Shown: piece by piece, positions 1-5,725 of the stretch
How positions within the stretch are numbered: position 1 is the stretch's first letter
Layout of the letters: each line of letters begins with the position of its first letter
Assembly (NCBI GenBank): GCA_003222455.1
Contig: QHWF01000258.1
Coordinates: 1-5,903, forward strand
DNA from: Acidobacteriota bacterium
GTDB lineage: Bacteria; Acidobacteriota; Vicinamibacteria; Vicinamibacterales; CAVVIG01
Length of the DNA: 5,903 bases
Direction of reading: 5' to 3'
Translations under genes and position numbers: made by a program
Notes under the pieces: generated by a model
What the model saw: the letters and a program-made list of their open reading frames with translations, nothing else
What the model was told of the DNA's origin: nothing
The model's database searches: none

Positions 1-167
1 TCAAACACGGCAAAGACGTCGAATTCATGGTTTACCCAGGTGAGTTCCATTATTTTCAACGTGGGCACGTCCTGCGCGATGCGTGGCAGCGCGTTGAGCG
101 GTTCTTCGACCAGCATCTGCGGAGCGTGGCCAGGGCTTCCAATGAGGTGGAGAAAACGCTTCAATGA
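1..167 (+). CDS. C-terminal fragment of an S9 (prolyl oligopeptidase-type) serine peptidase
   Basis: Reading frame 3 is open from the left edge to the TGA at 165-167 and gives the last 54 residues of a protein that begins outside the window. The peptide starts KHGKDVEFMVYPGEFHYF and continues with RDAWQRVERFFDQHL. This is the usual end of the alpha/beta-hydrolase domain of S9 peptidases (acylaminoacyl/dipeptidyl peptidase type): a strand ending in VYPGE, the catalytic histidine (codon 48-50, in GEFHYF), then a final amphipathic helix carrying the W..R..RFFDQHL pattern. The Ser and Asp of the triad would lie upstream and cannot be checked. The last ~15 residues are a loose hydrophilic tail. 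The stop overlaps the start of the amidase gene (ATGA, 164-167), so the two are almost certainly co-transcribed and may be translationally coupled. S9 enzymes often cleave after proline, but the specificity here is unknown. Another alpha/beta hydrolase, such as S15, is possible though less likely. Confidence 0.85.
   Translation, partial: KHGKDVEFMVYPGEFHYFQRGHVLRDAWQRVERFFDQHLRSVARASNEVEKTLQ
146..152 (+). promoter_or_regulatory. Probable ribosome binding site of the amidase gene
   Basis: GGTGGAG lies inside the end of the preceding peptidase gene, 11 bases before the ATG at 164. The spacing is longer than ideal, so initiation probably also relies on coupling through the ATGA overlap. The same heptamer precedes the VWFA gene at the other end of the window at a better distance. 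Confidence 0.4.
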
Positions 168-1867
168 TACAGGCTTCCTCTGAGCAACCGCTACAGACCC
201 GGCGCCGGTTCGTCGCCTATTTTTCCGGCATCGGGTTGTCGTCGACCCTCTTGCCCGGCGTGCTTTGGGCGAAGCTTCAGGAAAAACCCACGCCCGCGAT
301 CACGCTCGACATGGTGAAGGACGCCGCGAGACTGGCCGGCCTCGATTTCACGACCGAGGAATGCGAGATGCTGGTCGACGACGTGAACAAGAATCTCACG
401 CGATTCGAGACGATGCGCCAGACTCATCTCGACAACAGCGTGCCTCCTCCCCTGTACTTCAATCCGCTGGTGGCGGGGATGACGGTCGACCGCACGAAGA
501 GGCCGTTCCGCCCGAGCAAGTCTCCAGTTGTTAGCCGTCCTGCGAACCTCGAGGACGTCGCCTTTTGGCCGCTCACGCACCTCGCGCAGCTGATCCGCAC
601 GCGACAGGTCCGATCGGTGGACCTGACCGAAATGTACCTGGGCCGACTGAAACGGTTCAACCCGAAATTGAACTGTCTCGTGACGCTGACCGACGACCGC
701 GCGATGAACCAGGCGCGGCAGGCCGACTCGGACATCGCCGCCGGACGATACCGGGGGCCGGTGCACGGGATCCCATGGGGCGCAAAGGACATCATCGCCG
801 CCAAGGGCTACCCGACGACGTGGGGCGCGGAGCCGCTCAAGGATCAAGTGATTAATCACGACGCGACGGTCGTTGAACGGCTGGACCAGGCTGGGGCCGT
901 CCTGGTGGCGAAGTTGACGACGGGAGAGTTGGCGTTCGGGGACAACTGGTTCGGGGGCCGAACAAACAACCCATGGAATTCGGAAGAAGGCTCGAGCGGC
1001 TCCTCCGCGGGATCAGCCGCGGCTACCGCCGCCGGCCTCGTGGGCTTCGCCATTGGAACCGACACGGGCGGATCCATCCTGTCGCCGTCGTTACGCTGTG
1101 GCGTCGTCAGCCTGCGCCCGACTTTTGGACGGGTCAGCCGGTACGGTGTCATGGCCGCCGGCTTCAGTCTGGACAAGATTGGGCCGATGTGTCGCATGGT
1201 CGAGGACTGCGCGATCGTGTTGCACGCTATTGCCGGCCCAGACGGGAAAGACCTGTCTGTTCCGCACGACGTGCCCTTCAATTGGGAAGCGGCCCAAGAA
1301 GTGTCTAAGCTGCGCGTCGGCTACTTCGGCGAAGGATTCGAGAACGAGAAGCGTGAGGAGTGGAAGGCCAACGGCTTGCGATCGCTCGACGCGCTCCGCT
1401 TGATCGGGTTCGATCTCCGCCGCGTTGAGCTCCCGACGAATGATTTGAATTACTTCATTGAATACATCGAACGGTCCGCCGGCTTCGACGAATTCGCGCG
1501 AGCGCGCAAAGATGAACACCTTCGACGCCAGCGCCACCGGGCGGAGCTGCGCTATTCCCACCTGGTTCCAGCCGTGGAGTACTTGCAGGCGAATCGTATC
1601 CGCATGCTGCTGATGCAGCAGGTGGCGCACGTCATGTCCGACGTCGACGTCGTCGTCGCCACGTACGAGTCGATCAACCCGCTGACGAGCATGACGGGCC
1701 ATCCGGTCGTCGCCGTGCCGAACGGCTTCACGACGAATGGCACGCCGACGGGCATCACGTTCGTTGGTCAAATCTACAAAGAAGCCGAGCTGCTCGCGGT
1801 GGCACGAGCGTACCAGAACGCAACTGACTTTCACACGAAACACCCGCCACTCGGATCGGTGGCTTAG
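164..1867 (+). CDS. Tat-exported amidase (amidase signature family) with a GatC-like N-terminal segment
   Basis: This encodes a 567-residue Ser-cisSer-Lys amidase that should hydrolyse a carboxamide or peptide amide outside the cytoplasm. The N-terminus has a twin-arginine motif (TRRRFVA, residues 12-18) followed by a weakly hydrophobic stretch ending near LWA (34-36), which supports the ATG at 164. Residues ~48-100 (LDMVKDAARLAGLDFTTEE, then VDDVNKNL and the NSVPPPL linker) resemble the small helical GatC subunit of Asp/Glu-tRNA amidotransferase. The catalytic domain follows: Lys208 in GIPWGAKD; cis-Ser280 in GSSGSSAGSAAA (276-287), where the usual GGSSGGS is modified; nucleophile Ser304 in GTDTGGSILSPS. 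The 24-residue Ser-Ser spacing is the family standard. The C-terminal PVVAVPNGF and GTPTGITFVG segments are also typical. The length is slightly above the usual 450-520 because of the N-terminal additions. The gene overlaps the upstream peptidase by 4 bp and is followed 32 bp later by the M24 gene. It is not GatA, given the export signal. The substrate is unknown. Confidence 0.93.
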   Translation: MIQASSEQPLQTRRRFVAYFSGIGLSSTLLPGVLWAKLQEKPTPAITLDMVKDAARLAGLDFTTEECEMLVDDVNKNLTRFETMRQTHLDNSVPPPLYFNPLVAGMTVDRTKRPFRPSKSPVVSRPANLEDVAFWPLTHLAQLIRTRQVRSVDLTEMYLGRLKRFNPKLNCLVTLTDDRAMNQARQADSDIAAGRYRGPVHGIPWGAKDIIAAKGYPTTWGAEPLKDQVINHDATVVERLDQAGAVLVAKLTTGELAFGDNWFGGRTNNPWNSEEGSSGSSAGSAAATAAGLVGFAIGTDTGGSILSPSLRCGVVSLRPTFGRVSRYGVMAAGFSLDKIGPMCRMVEDCAIVLHAIAGPDGKDLSVPHDVPFNWEAAQEVSKLRVGYFGEGFENEKREEWKANGLRSLDALRLIGFDLRRVELPTNDLNYFIEYIERSAGFDEFARARKDEHLRRQRHRAELRYSHLVPAVEYLQANRIRMLLMQQVAHVMSDVDVVVATYESINPLTSMTGHPVVAVPNGFTTNGTPTGITFVGQIYKEAELLAVARAYQNATDFHTKHPPLGSVA

Positions 1868-1889
1868 CGGGTCTTGAGGTTCGGCGCAC

Positions 1890-1896
1890 AGGAGGG
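1890..1896 (+). promoter_or_regulatory. Strong Shine-Dalgarno of the M24 gene
   Basis: AGGAGGG ends three bases before the ATG at 1900, inside the 32-bp gap after the amidase stop. It is a near-perfect anti-16S match, slightly close to the start. It fixes the start codon and suggests this gene is initiated efficiently and independently of its upstream neighbour. Confidence 0.75.
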
Positions 1897-1899
1897 ATC

Positions 1900-3351
1900 A
1901 TGATTTCGACACGCCGTTCGCTGCTGAAACTGAGCGGAGCGTCAATCCTGGGCTCAGGCTTCCCGTCACGTCTGGATCGCGTCGCCGCCATGCAGAAAGC
2001 CCCCACGCTGCGTGACGTGCTCACGAGCCAGGCGATCGCCGGGAGCGAGAAACTGCTGCTCCAGCCGACGCCAGGGGAGGAGGGACCGCCCCAGCCGGCG
2101 AAATCCGATCGCCTTCCGCTCGAGTGGAATAAACGCACCGTTCAGCGGTTCAAGGACATGCTGGCGCAGCGCGAAATCGAGGCGTTCCTCATTCGCAATC
2201 CGCTCAACATCATTTACTTGATCGGCTACTGGCACACCACAACCGAGCGCCCGCAGGCCGCCTTCATGAACAGGGCCGACGCGGCTCCATGGTTCATGTA
2301 CCCGGGTCTGGACAGAGACTCCGTGACGAGCTGGTGGTTCGGCGACGGCATCGAGTACTTCGACTACCCTCACGCCGACGGCGCCGCGCCGAACAAAGGG
2401 ATCGTGAAGGATGCGCCCACGGTCGACCTGTTCAAGTTCATGCTGGCCGGCATCAAGCAACATGGCATTCAGGGCAACAAGATTGGGCTCGACGGCGAGC
2501 TGTACCCGTCGGAGCTGGCCAAGATCAAGGAAGTGCTGCCCAGCGTCCAGTTCGTCAACGTCGCGAACGACCTCCTCCAGATGCGGATCGTCAAAACGCC
2601 GGAGGAGCTGGCGCTTTGGCGAAGGTCGTACATCTACTTCGACCGTGCGCACGCGTTCGCCCGCGACTACATCCTGGCGCACGGCACTGATGTCACTGAT
2701 TACGAGGTCGCAACGGCGACAACGCTGTGGATCAACGACATCCTGTTTCGTGACGTCAACCTGGCCAACGGCGCGCTGCATCATGGTGTCCGCACGAGCG
2801 TCAACGTCTCTGCACGGGTCGGGCCGGTCACGGGGTTTCCGCATCCGAACCAGCCGCAATTCAACCGGATCGGCCGGAACATGGCGATGCAGGTGGAAGG
2901 CGGAGCTCACATCGGCGGCTACGGCGGCGAGAACTACCGCATGTTCATCATCGCGGATGCCGCCGGTAAGTTCGACCCCCACATGGTGAAGCTCTGGGAG
3001 GTCACACAGCACTGCTGCGACATGCAGGTCGAGATGTCAAAAGAAGGCGTCACTTGCTCAAGCATCGCGAAGCAGATCCATGACTATCAGGTTGCACAGG
3101 GCATGCAGCCGTACCTGTATCAACGTATCGCGCACGGCGAGGGGGTCGAAGGCCATCAGGCGCCGTACATCTCGCTTGGCGATCACACAGTCCTCAAGAA
3201 GAATATGGCGTTCTCGGAAGAGCCCGGCGTTTTCGATCCAAAGAACGGCTGCGGATTCAACTGGAGCAACACGGTCGTCGTGGGACAGAAGGCCGGTTAT
3301 CGCATGAGCCGCGTGCCATATAGCAAGGAATGGTGCTTCATCAAGATCTGA
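1900..3351 (+). CDS. Tat-exported M24 (Xaa-Pro peptidase/creatinase-fold) protein with an altered metal site
   Basis: This is a 483-residue protein with the pita-bread fold of aminopeptidase P, prolidase and creatinase. Residues 3-11 (STRRSLLKL) are a near-consensus Tat motif followed by a short hydrophobic core, so it is probably exported folded. A creatinase-type N-domain covers ~78-225, joined by the typical linker MRIVKTPEELALWRRS (228-243) to the M24 domain (~240-475). His315 sits in GFPHPN as in active enzymes, and the motif HGEGVEGH keeps both histidines (412 metal-type, 419 proton-shuttle-type). Glu441 is kept in EEPGVF. However, the segment that normally reads D-x-G-A...D-x-T-R is EGGAHIGGYGGENYR (333-347), so Glu333 and Glu344 stand where two Asp ligands are expected. 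The last Glu ligand position (R-I-E-D) reads N-W-S-N, giving Ser456. This may mean a changed metal centre or a metal-independent hydrolase, as creatinase is. Relatives with altered chemistry include creatinase, ectoine hydrolase and DddP. The family call is firm; the activity is open. Confidence 0.9.
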   Translation: MISTRRSLLKLSGASILGSGFPSRLDRVAAMQKAPTLRDVLTSQAIAGSEKLLLQPTPGEEGPPQPAKSDRLPLEWNKRTVQRFKDMLAQREIEAFLIRNPLNIIYLIGYWHTTTERPQAAFMNRADAAPWFMYPGLDRDSVTSWWFGDGIEYFDYPHADGAAPNKGIVKDAPTVDLFKFMLAGIKQHGIQGNKIGLDGELYPSELAKIKEVLPSVQFVNVANDLLQMRIVKTPEELALWRRSYIYFDRAHAFARDYILAHGTDVTDYEVATATTLWINDILFRDVNLANGALHHGVRTSVNVSARVGPVTGFPHPNQPQFNRIGRNMAMQVEGGAHIGGYGGENYRMFIIADAAGKFDPHMVKLWEVTQHCCDMQVEMSKEGVTCSSIAKQIHDYQVAQGMQPYLYQRIAHGEGVEGHQAPYISLGDHTVLKKNMAFSEEPGVFDPKNGCGFNWSNTVVVGQKAGYRMSRVPYSKEWCFIKI

Positions 3352-3362
3352 CATCCAATCGT

Positions 3363-3377
3363 GGCGATTCAATCGCC
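3363..3377 (+). repeat. Short perfect inverted repeat in the gap before the enolase-superfamily gene
   Basis: GGCGATT (3363-3369) and AATCGCC (3371-3377) are exact reverse complements around one central base. The palindrome lies 11 bp after the M24 stop and ~60 bp before the preferred start of the next gene. It could be an operator-like site or a short RNA hairpin. There is no T-tract, so it is not a standard terminator. A 7-bp palindrome can arise by chance in GC-rich DNA. Confidence 0.3.
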
Positions 3378-3435
3378 CGCCATAATCGCGAAGCCCCAGC
3401 GAAGGGTTGAGCAAAGACCGCTCGAATCACAAATC

Positions 3436-4539
3436 GTGAAAATCACACGCATCGACGTCTATCAGCTTCAGTACGCACTTCACGATCGCACGTACGCGTG
3501 GTCCGGTGGCCATTCAGTCAGCAGTTTCACCACGTCGATCGTCCGGGTCGGCACGGACGAGGGACTTTCGGGCTTCGGTGAAGTGTGCCCGCTTGGTCCC
3601 GCTTATATGGCGGCGCACGCGCGCGGTGTACCGGCAGCCATCGCTGAGGTCGGGCAAGCACTCCTTGGTATCGATCCCACTCAGCTACACGCCCTCAACA
3701 CGGTTATGGACAGGGCACTCGGCGGTCATGAGTACGCAAAGTCCGGGATCGACATTGCCTGCTGGGACCTCGTCGGCCGCGTTGCCAATCTTCCTGTCGC
3801 CACGCTTCTGGGCGGTCGCCTGGTCGATGATTATCCGCTTTACCGCGCCATCTCTCAGGACTCGCCTGAACGGATGGCCGACTCCGTCGCACGTTATCGA
3901 TCCGAAGGCTACCGGCGGTTTCAACTCAAGGTCGGCGGTCAGCCGGATGACGACGTCGCCCGAATTCGCGCGGTCACTCGATGCCTCGAAGCCGGCGACG
4001 TGCTCGTGGCCGACGCCAACACCGGCTGGCTCCCGCACCAAGCCATTCGCGTCGTGAACGCTGTGGCCGGCGAGGACTGCTACATTGAACAGCCGTGTCC
4101 GACGCTCGCCGAGTGCCTCGTCATTCGGGAGCACACACGGCTGCCGATGATTCTCGACGAGGTGATAACGGGCATTGGCCCGCTGATCCACGCGGCCGGC
4201 TTTCGCGCGATGGATGGAATCAACATCAAGATTTCACGAGTCGGCGGCCTGACCAAAGCACGCGAAATGCGCGATCTCTGCGAGCGCCTCGGGATTGTTA
4301 TGACGATCGAGGATAGTTGGGGCGGCGACGTGGCGACAGCGACGATCGCCCACCTGGCAGGTAGCACGCGGCCGGAGTACTTGTTCACGTCGACCGACTT
4401 CAACAGTTATGTCGACGTGTCAATCGCCGACGACGCGCCGAGACGCAACCAAGGACGCCTGCGTGTGCCCGAGGGAGCCGGCCTCGGCATCCACGTGGAC
4501 GTGAAGCGGCTCGGCGAGCCGGTGCTCACTGTCCGGTGA
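3436..4539 (+). CDS. Enolase-superfamily racemase/epimerase, proline-betaine/4-hydroxyproline-betaine epimerase-like
   Basis: This encodes a 367-residue mandelate racemase/muconate lactonizing-type (beta/alpha)7-beta barrel protein. No signal peptide is seen, so it should be cytoplasmic. Counting from GTG 3436, the capping domain begins MKITRIDVYQ. The Mg2+ ligands are Asp193 (VADAN), Glu218 (YIEQP) and Asp241 (ILDEV). The candidate acid/base pair is Lys165 (FQLKVGG) and Lys265 (INIKISRVGG). The first Lys of the usual KxK motif is Gln163. Lysines on both faces of the barrel indicate 1,1-proton transfer (racemase/epimerase) rather than a His-Asp dehydratase. GEVCPLGPAY, GHEYAKSGIDIA, the KISRVGG segment and EDSWGGD match what I recall of the HpbD group, which epimerises proline-betaine and 4-hydroxyproline-betaine. 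The substrate here is unproven. The frame is also open to a GTG at 3361, which would add 25 hydrophilic residues not typical of the family. Neither start has a clear Shine-Dalgarno. It is the last gene of the operon. Confidence 0.88.
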   Translation: MKITRIDVYQLQYALHDRTYAWSGGHSVSSFTTSIVRVGTDEGLSGFGEVCPLGPAYMAAHARGVPAAIAEVGQALLGIDPTQLHALNTVMDRALGGHEYAKSGIDIACWDLVGRVANLPVATLLGGRLVDDYPLYRAISQDSPERMADSVARYRSEGYRRFQLKVGGQPDDDVARIRAVTRCLEAGDVLVADANTGWLPHQAIRVVNAVAGEDCYIEQPCPTLAECLVIREHTRLPMILDEVITGIGPLIHAAGFRAMDGINIKISRVGGLTKAREMRDLCERLGIVMTIEDSWGGDVATATIAHLAGSTRPEYLFTSTDFNSYVDVSIADDAPRRNQGRLRVPEGAGLGIHVDVKRLGEPVLTVR

Positions 4540-4574
4540 CGGGGTAGGCTGTCAGTCTGATCCAAGATCGCACC

Positions 4575-4587
4575 GTCCGAAGCGGAC
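4575..4587 (+). repeat. Small hairpin after the operon
   Basis: GTCCG (4575-4579) and CGGAC (4583-4587) pair around AAG, 36 bp after the TGA of the enolase-superfamily gene. No T-run follows, so it is at most a weak 3'-end structure. Confidence 0.2.
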
Positions 4588-4618
4588 CGTCGGCGTCGTC
4601 AATCTAGTGATTGATGGA

Positions 4619-4656
4619 CCCCGGTGTGACAGTCGGCAGCGACCGCCAAACCGGGG
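4619..4656 (+). repeat. Nested inverted repeat between convergent genes
   Basis: CCCCGGT (4619-4625) pairs exactly with ACCGGGG (4650-4656), and inside this arm pair GTCG (4632-4635) pairs with CGAC (4640-4643) around GCAG. This gives a two-tier GC-rich stem-loop, 80 bp past the operon's last stop. Being an inverted repeat, it folds in transcripts of either strand and could mark the 3' end of both genes. The lack of a U-tract on either strand argues against a classical intrinsic terminator. Confidence 0.35.
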
Positions 4657-4694
4657 CGAAAGTGCGGCTATTCAGAAGGGGATTGTTGGACCTG

Positions 4695-4722
4695 CCTGAG
4701 ACGCCGCGGCGGTCTTCAGAGG
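4695..4722 (-). terminator. Possible 3'-end hairpin of the VWFA gene (weak)
   Basis: CCTGAGAC (4695-4702) pairs with GTCTtCAGaGG (4712-4722), an eight-pair stem with two bulged bases around the GC-rich loop GCCGCGGCG. It lies about 20 bp downstream of the VWFA stop on the minus strand. The bases after it on that strand (CAGGTCCAAC) contain no T-run. It may protect the 3' end or assist Rho-dependent termination. This is tentative. Confidence 0.25.
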
Positions 4723-4743
4723 ACATTCAGAAACGAAACGGCG

Positions 4744-5712
4744 TTAGCCGCGCGGCGCGAGATAGCGTTTGCGCGCGCGGACGGTGTAGCCCGACTCGTT
4801 CACCTTCACGGTCAGATCGTGCAGCTTGCCGTCGAGCTTCAGCGGCACGAAGCCGAGCGCGTACTGGTGGTGCAGTTCGTCGATGACGCGATCGAACTTG
4901 CCGAGCAGATCGCCCGGCGAGGTCAGCTCGAAGTAGCCGCCGCCGGTCGCCGCCGCGATCTTCGCCATTCCCTCGTCGGGCTTCTGCATCGGGGGCTCGT
5001 TGCGCCGCTGCGGCATGATCCCGCGTCCGCCGAAGCCTTGCGTCGCGCGCTGCTGCGGCATCGGCGCCAGGCCTTCCATGCCGACGGCGTAGATCATGAT
5101 GTCGTTGTCCTCGGCGCGCTTCATCTCGTCCTTCATGGACTTGGCGTGGCCGCTGAAGTCGAGCGGCTCGTCGACACCATCACTCAACGCGAGAACGACG
5201 CGGCGGCTCTTCTCGAGCAGGAGCTTGTCGATCGCGCGATCGATCGCGTTCCACAGCGGCGTCGGCCCATCCCTCTGCAAATCGCCGTGCAGCACCTTGA
5301 ACAGCGCATCGCGGTCCGACGTAAAGTCGTCCGGCTCGATGACGATGTCTTTGCCGAAGTTGCCGATGCGGAGCCGATCCTCCGCGAGCATGCCGTGGAT
5401 GAACGTTTCTGCGGCGCGGACCTCCAGCTCGAGGTTCGGCTTCATGCTGCCGCTGCGGTCGAGCAGCATGATGCCGGTGATCGGCTGGACGTCGTTCGAG
5501 AAAACGGTCAGCTCCTGCTTGACGCCGTTGTCGTCGACTTCGAAGTTGTCGCGCGCGAGGTCGGGCGCGAGGCGCCCATGCGGGTCCGTGACCGTCGCGT
5601 AGACTGCGACCGTGCGCGTCGTGGTGCCGAACGTCGGAGGCTGCTGCTGCGCGTGCGCGACGGCCAGCGCGGCCGCGGCCACGCAGCCAGTCGTCAAGAG
5701 TCGACCCGGCAT
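4744..5712 (-). CDS. Secreted VWFA-domain protein (VWFA-related acidobacterial type)
   Basis: This is a 322-residue exported protein with one von Willebrand factor A domain. The start chosen is ATG 5712, which has GGTGGAG six bases upstream; an in-frame GTG at 5724 would add four residues and overlap that site. Residues 1-21 form a Sec signal peptide (MPGRLLTTGC, a hydrophobic Ala/Val run, cleavage after AHA). Residues ~30-75 are the strand-rich lead-in typical of the group (TRTVAVYATVTDPHGR, DNFEVDDNGVKQELTVF). The VWA fold follows with a complete MIDAS site: DRSGS at 85-89, Thr151 in GPTPLW, Asp178 in LSDGVDE. Metal-dependent ligand binding is therefore plausible. Between the IYAVGMEGL strand and the GMAKIAAATGGGYFEL helix-strand unit is a low-complexity insert of ~30 residues (~217-246) rich in Met, Gln, Arg, Pro and Gly. 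The C-terminus ends QYALGFVPLKLDGK, then a strand and RARKRYLAPRG. The gene is convergent with the operon and probably a separate unit. The ligand is unknown. Confidence 0.9.
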   Translation of the reverse strand: MPGRLLTTGCVAAAALAVAHAQQQPPTFGTTTRTVAVYATVTDPHGRLAPDLARDNFEVDDNGVKQELTVFSNDVQPITGIMLLDRSGSMKPNLELEVRAAETFIHGMLAEDRLRIGNFGKDIVIEPDDFTSDRDALFKVLHGDLQRDGPTPLWNAIDRAIDKLLLEKSRRVVLALSDGVDEPLDFSGHAKSMKDEMKRAEDNDIMIYAVGMEGLAPMPQQRATQGFGGRGIMPQRRNEPPMQKPDEGMAKIAAATGGGYFELTSPGDLLGKFDRVIDELHHQYALGFVPLKLDGKLHDLTVKVNESGYTVRARKRYLAPRG

Positions 5713-5718
5713 TGAGAA

Positions 5719-5725
5719 CTCCACC
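5719..5725 (-). promoter_or_regulatory. Ribosome binding site that decides the start of the VWFA gene
   Basis: Read on the minus strand, GGTGGAG is followed by TTCTCA and then ATG (5712-5710). This is ideal spacing. The upstream in-frame GTG (5724-5722) lies within this motif and so is an unlikely start. Confidence 0.65.

Noticed and set aside
1640..1660. Apparent GACGTCGACGTCGTCGTC repeat
   Set aside because: It is explained by the Asp-Val-rich amidase strand (SDVDVVVA) using GAC and GTC codons; it is coding sequence, not a separate repeat element.
1091..1843. Minus-strand open frame of 250 codons inside the amidase gene
   Set aside because: It is antisense to the region carrying the catalytic Ser304 and C-terminal amidase motifs, and its translation has no recognisable features.
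1966..3012. Long minus-strand open frame (348 codons) opposite the M24 gene
   Set aside because: Its translation is rich in Arg, Val, Asp and His with no recognisable motif. It is a shadow of the GC-rich M24 gene, whose plus-strand motifs and ribosome binding site are clear.
3361..3435. 25-residue N-terminal extension of the enolase-superfamily protein
   Set aside because: The extension is hydrophilic, is neither a signal peptide nor a known domain, and has no Shine-Dalgarno. Starting at GTG 3436 gives the standard family N-terminus and places the second Lys at residue 265, which matches my memory of HpbD numbering.
4819..5715. Plus-strand open frame of ~298 codons opposite the VWFA gene
   Set aside because: It has low-complexity Arg/Val/Asp/Glu composition and no domain signal. 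The minus strand encodes a complete VWFA protein with signal peptide, MIDAS and ribosome binding site.
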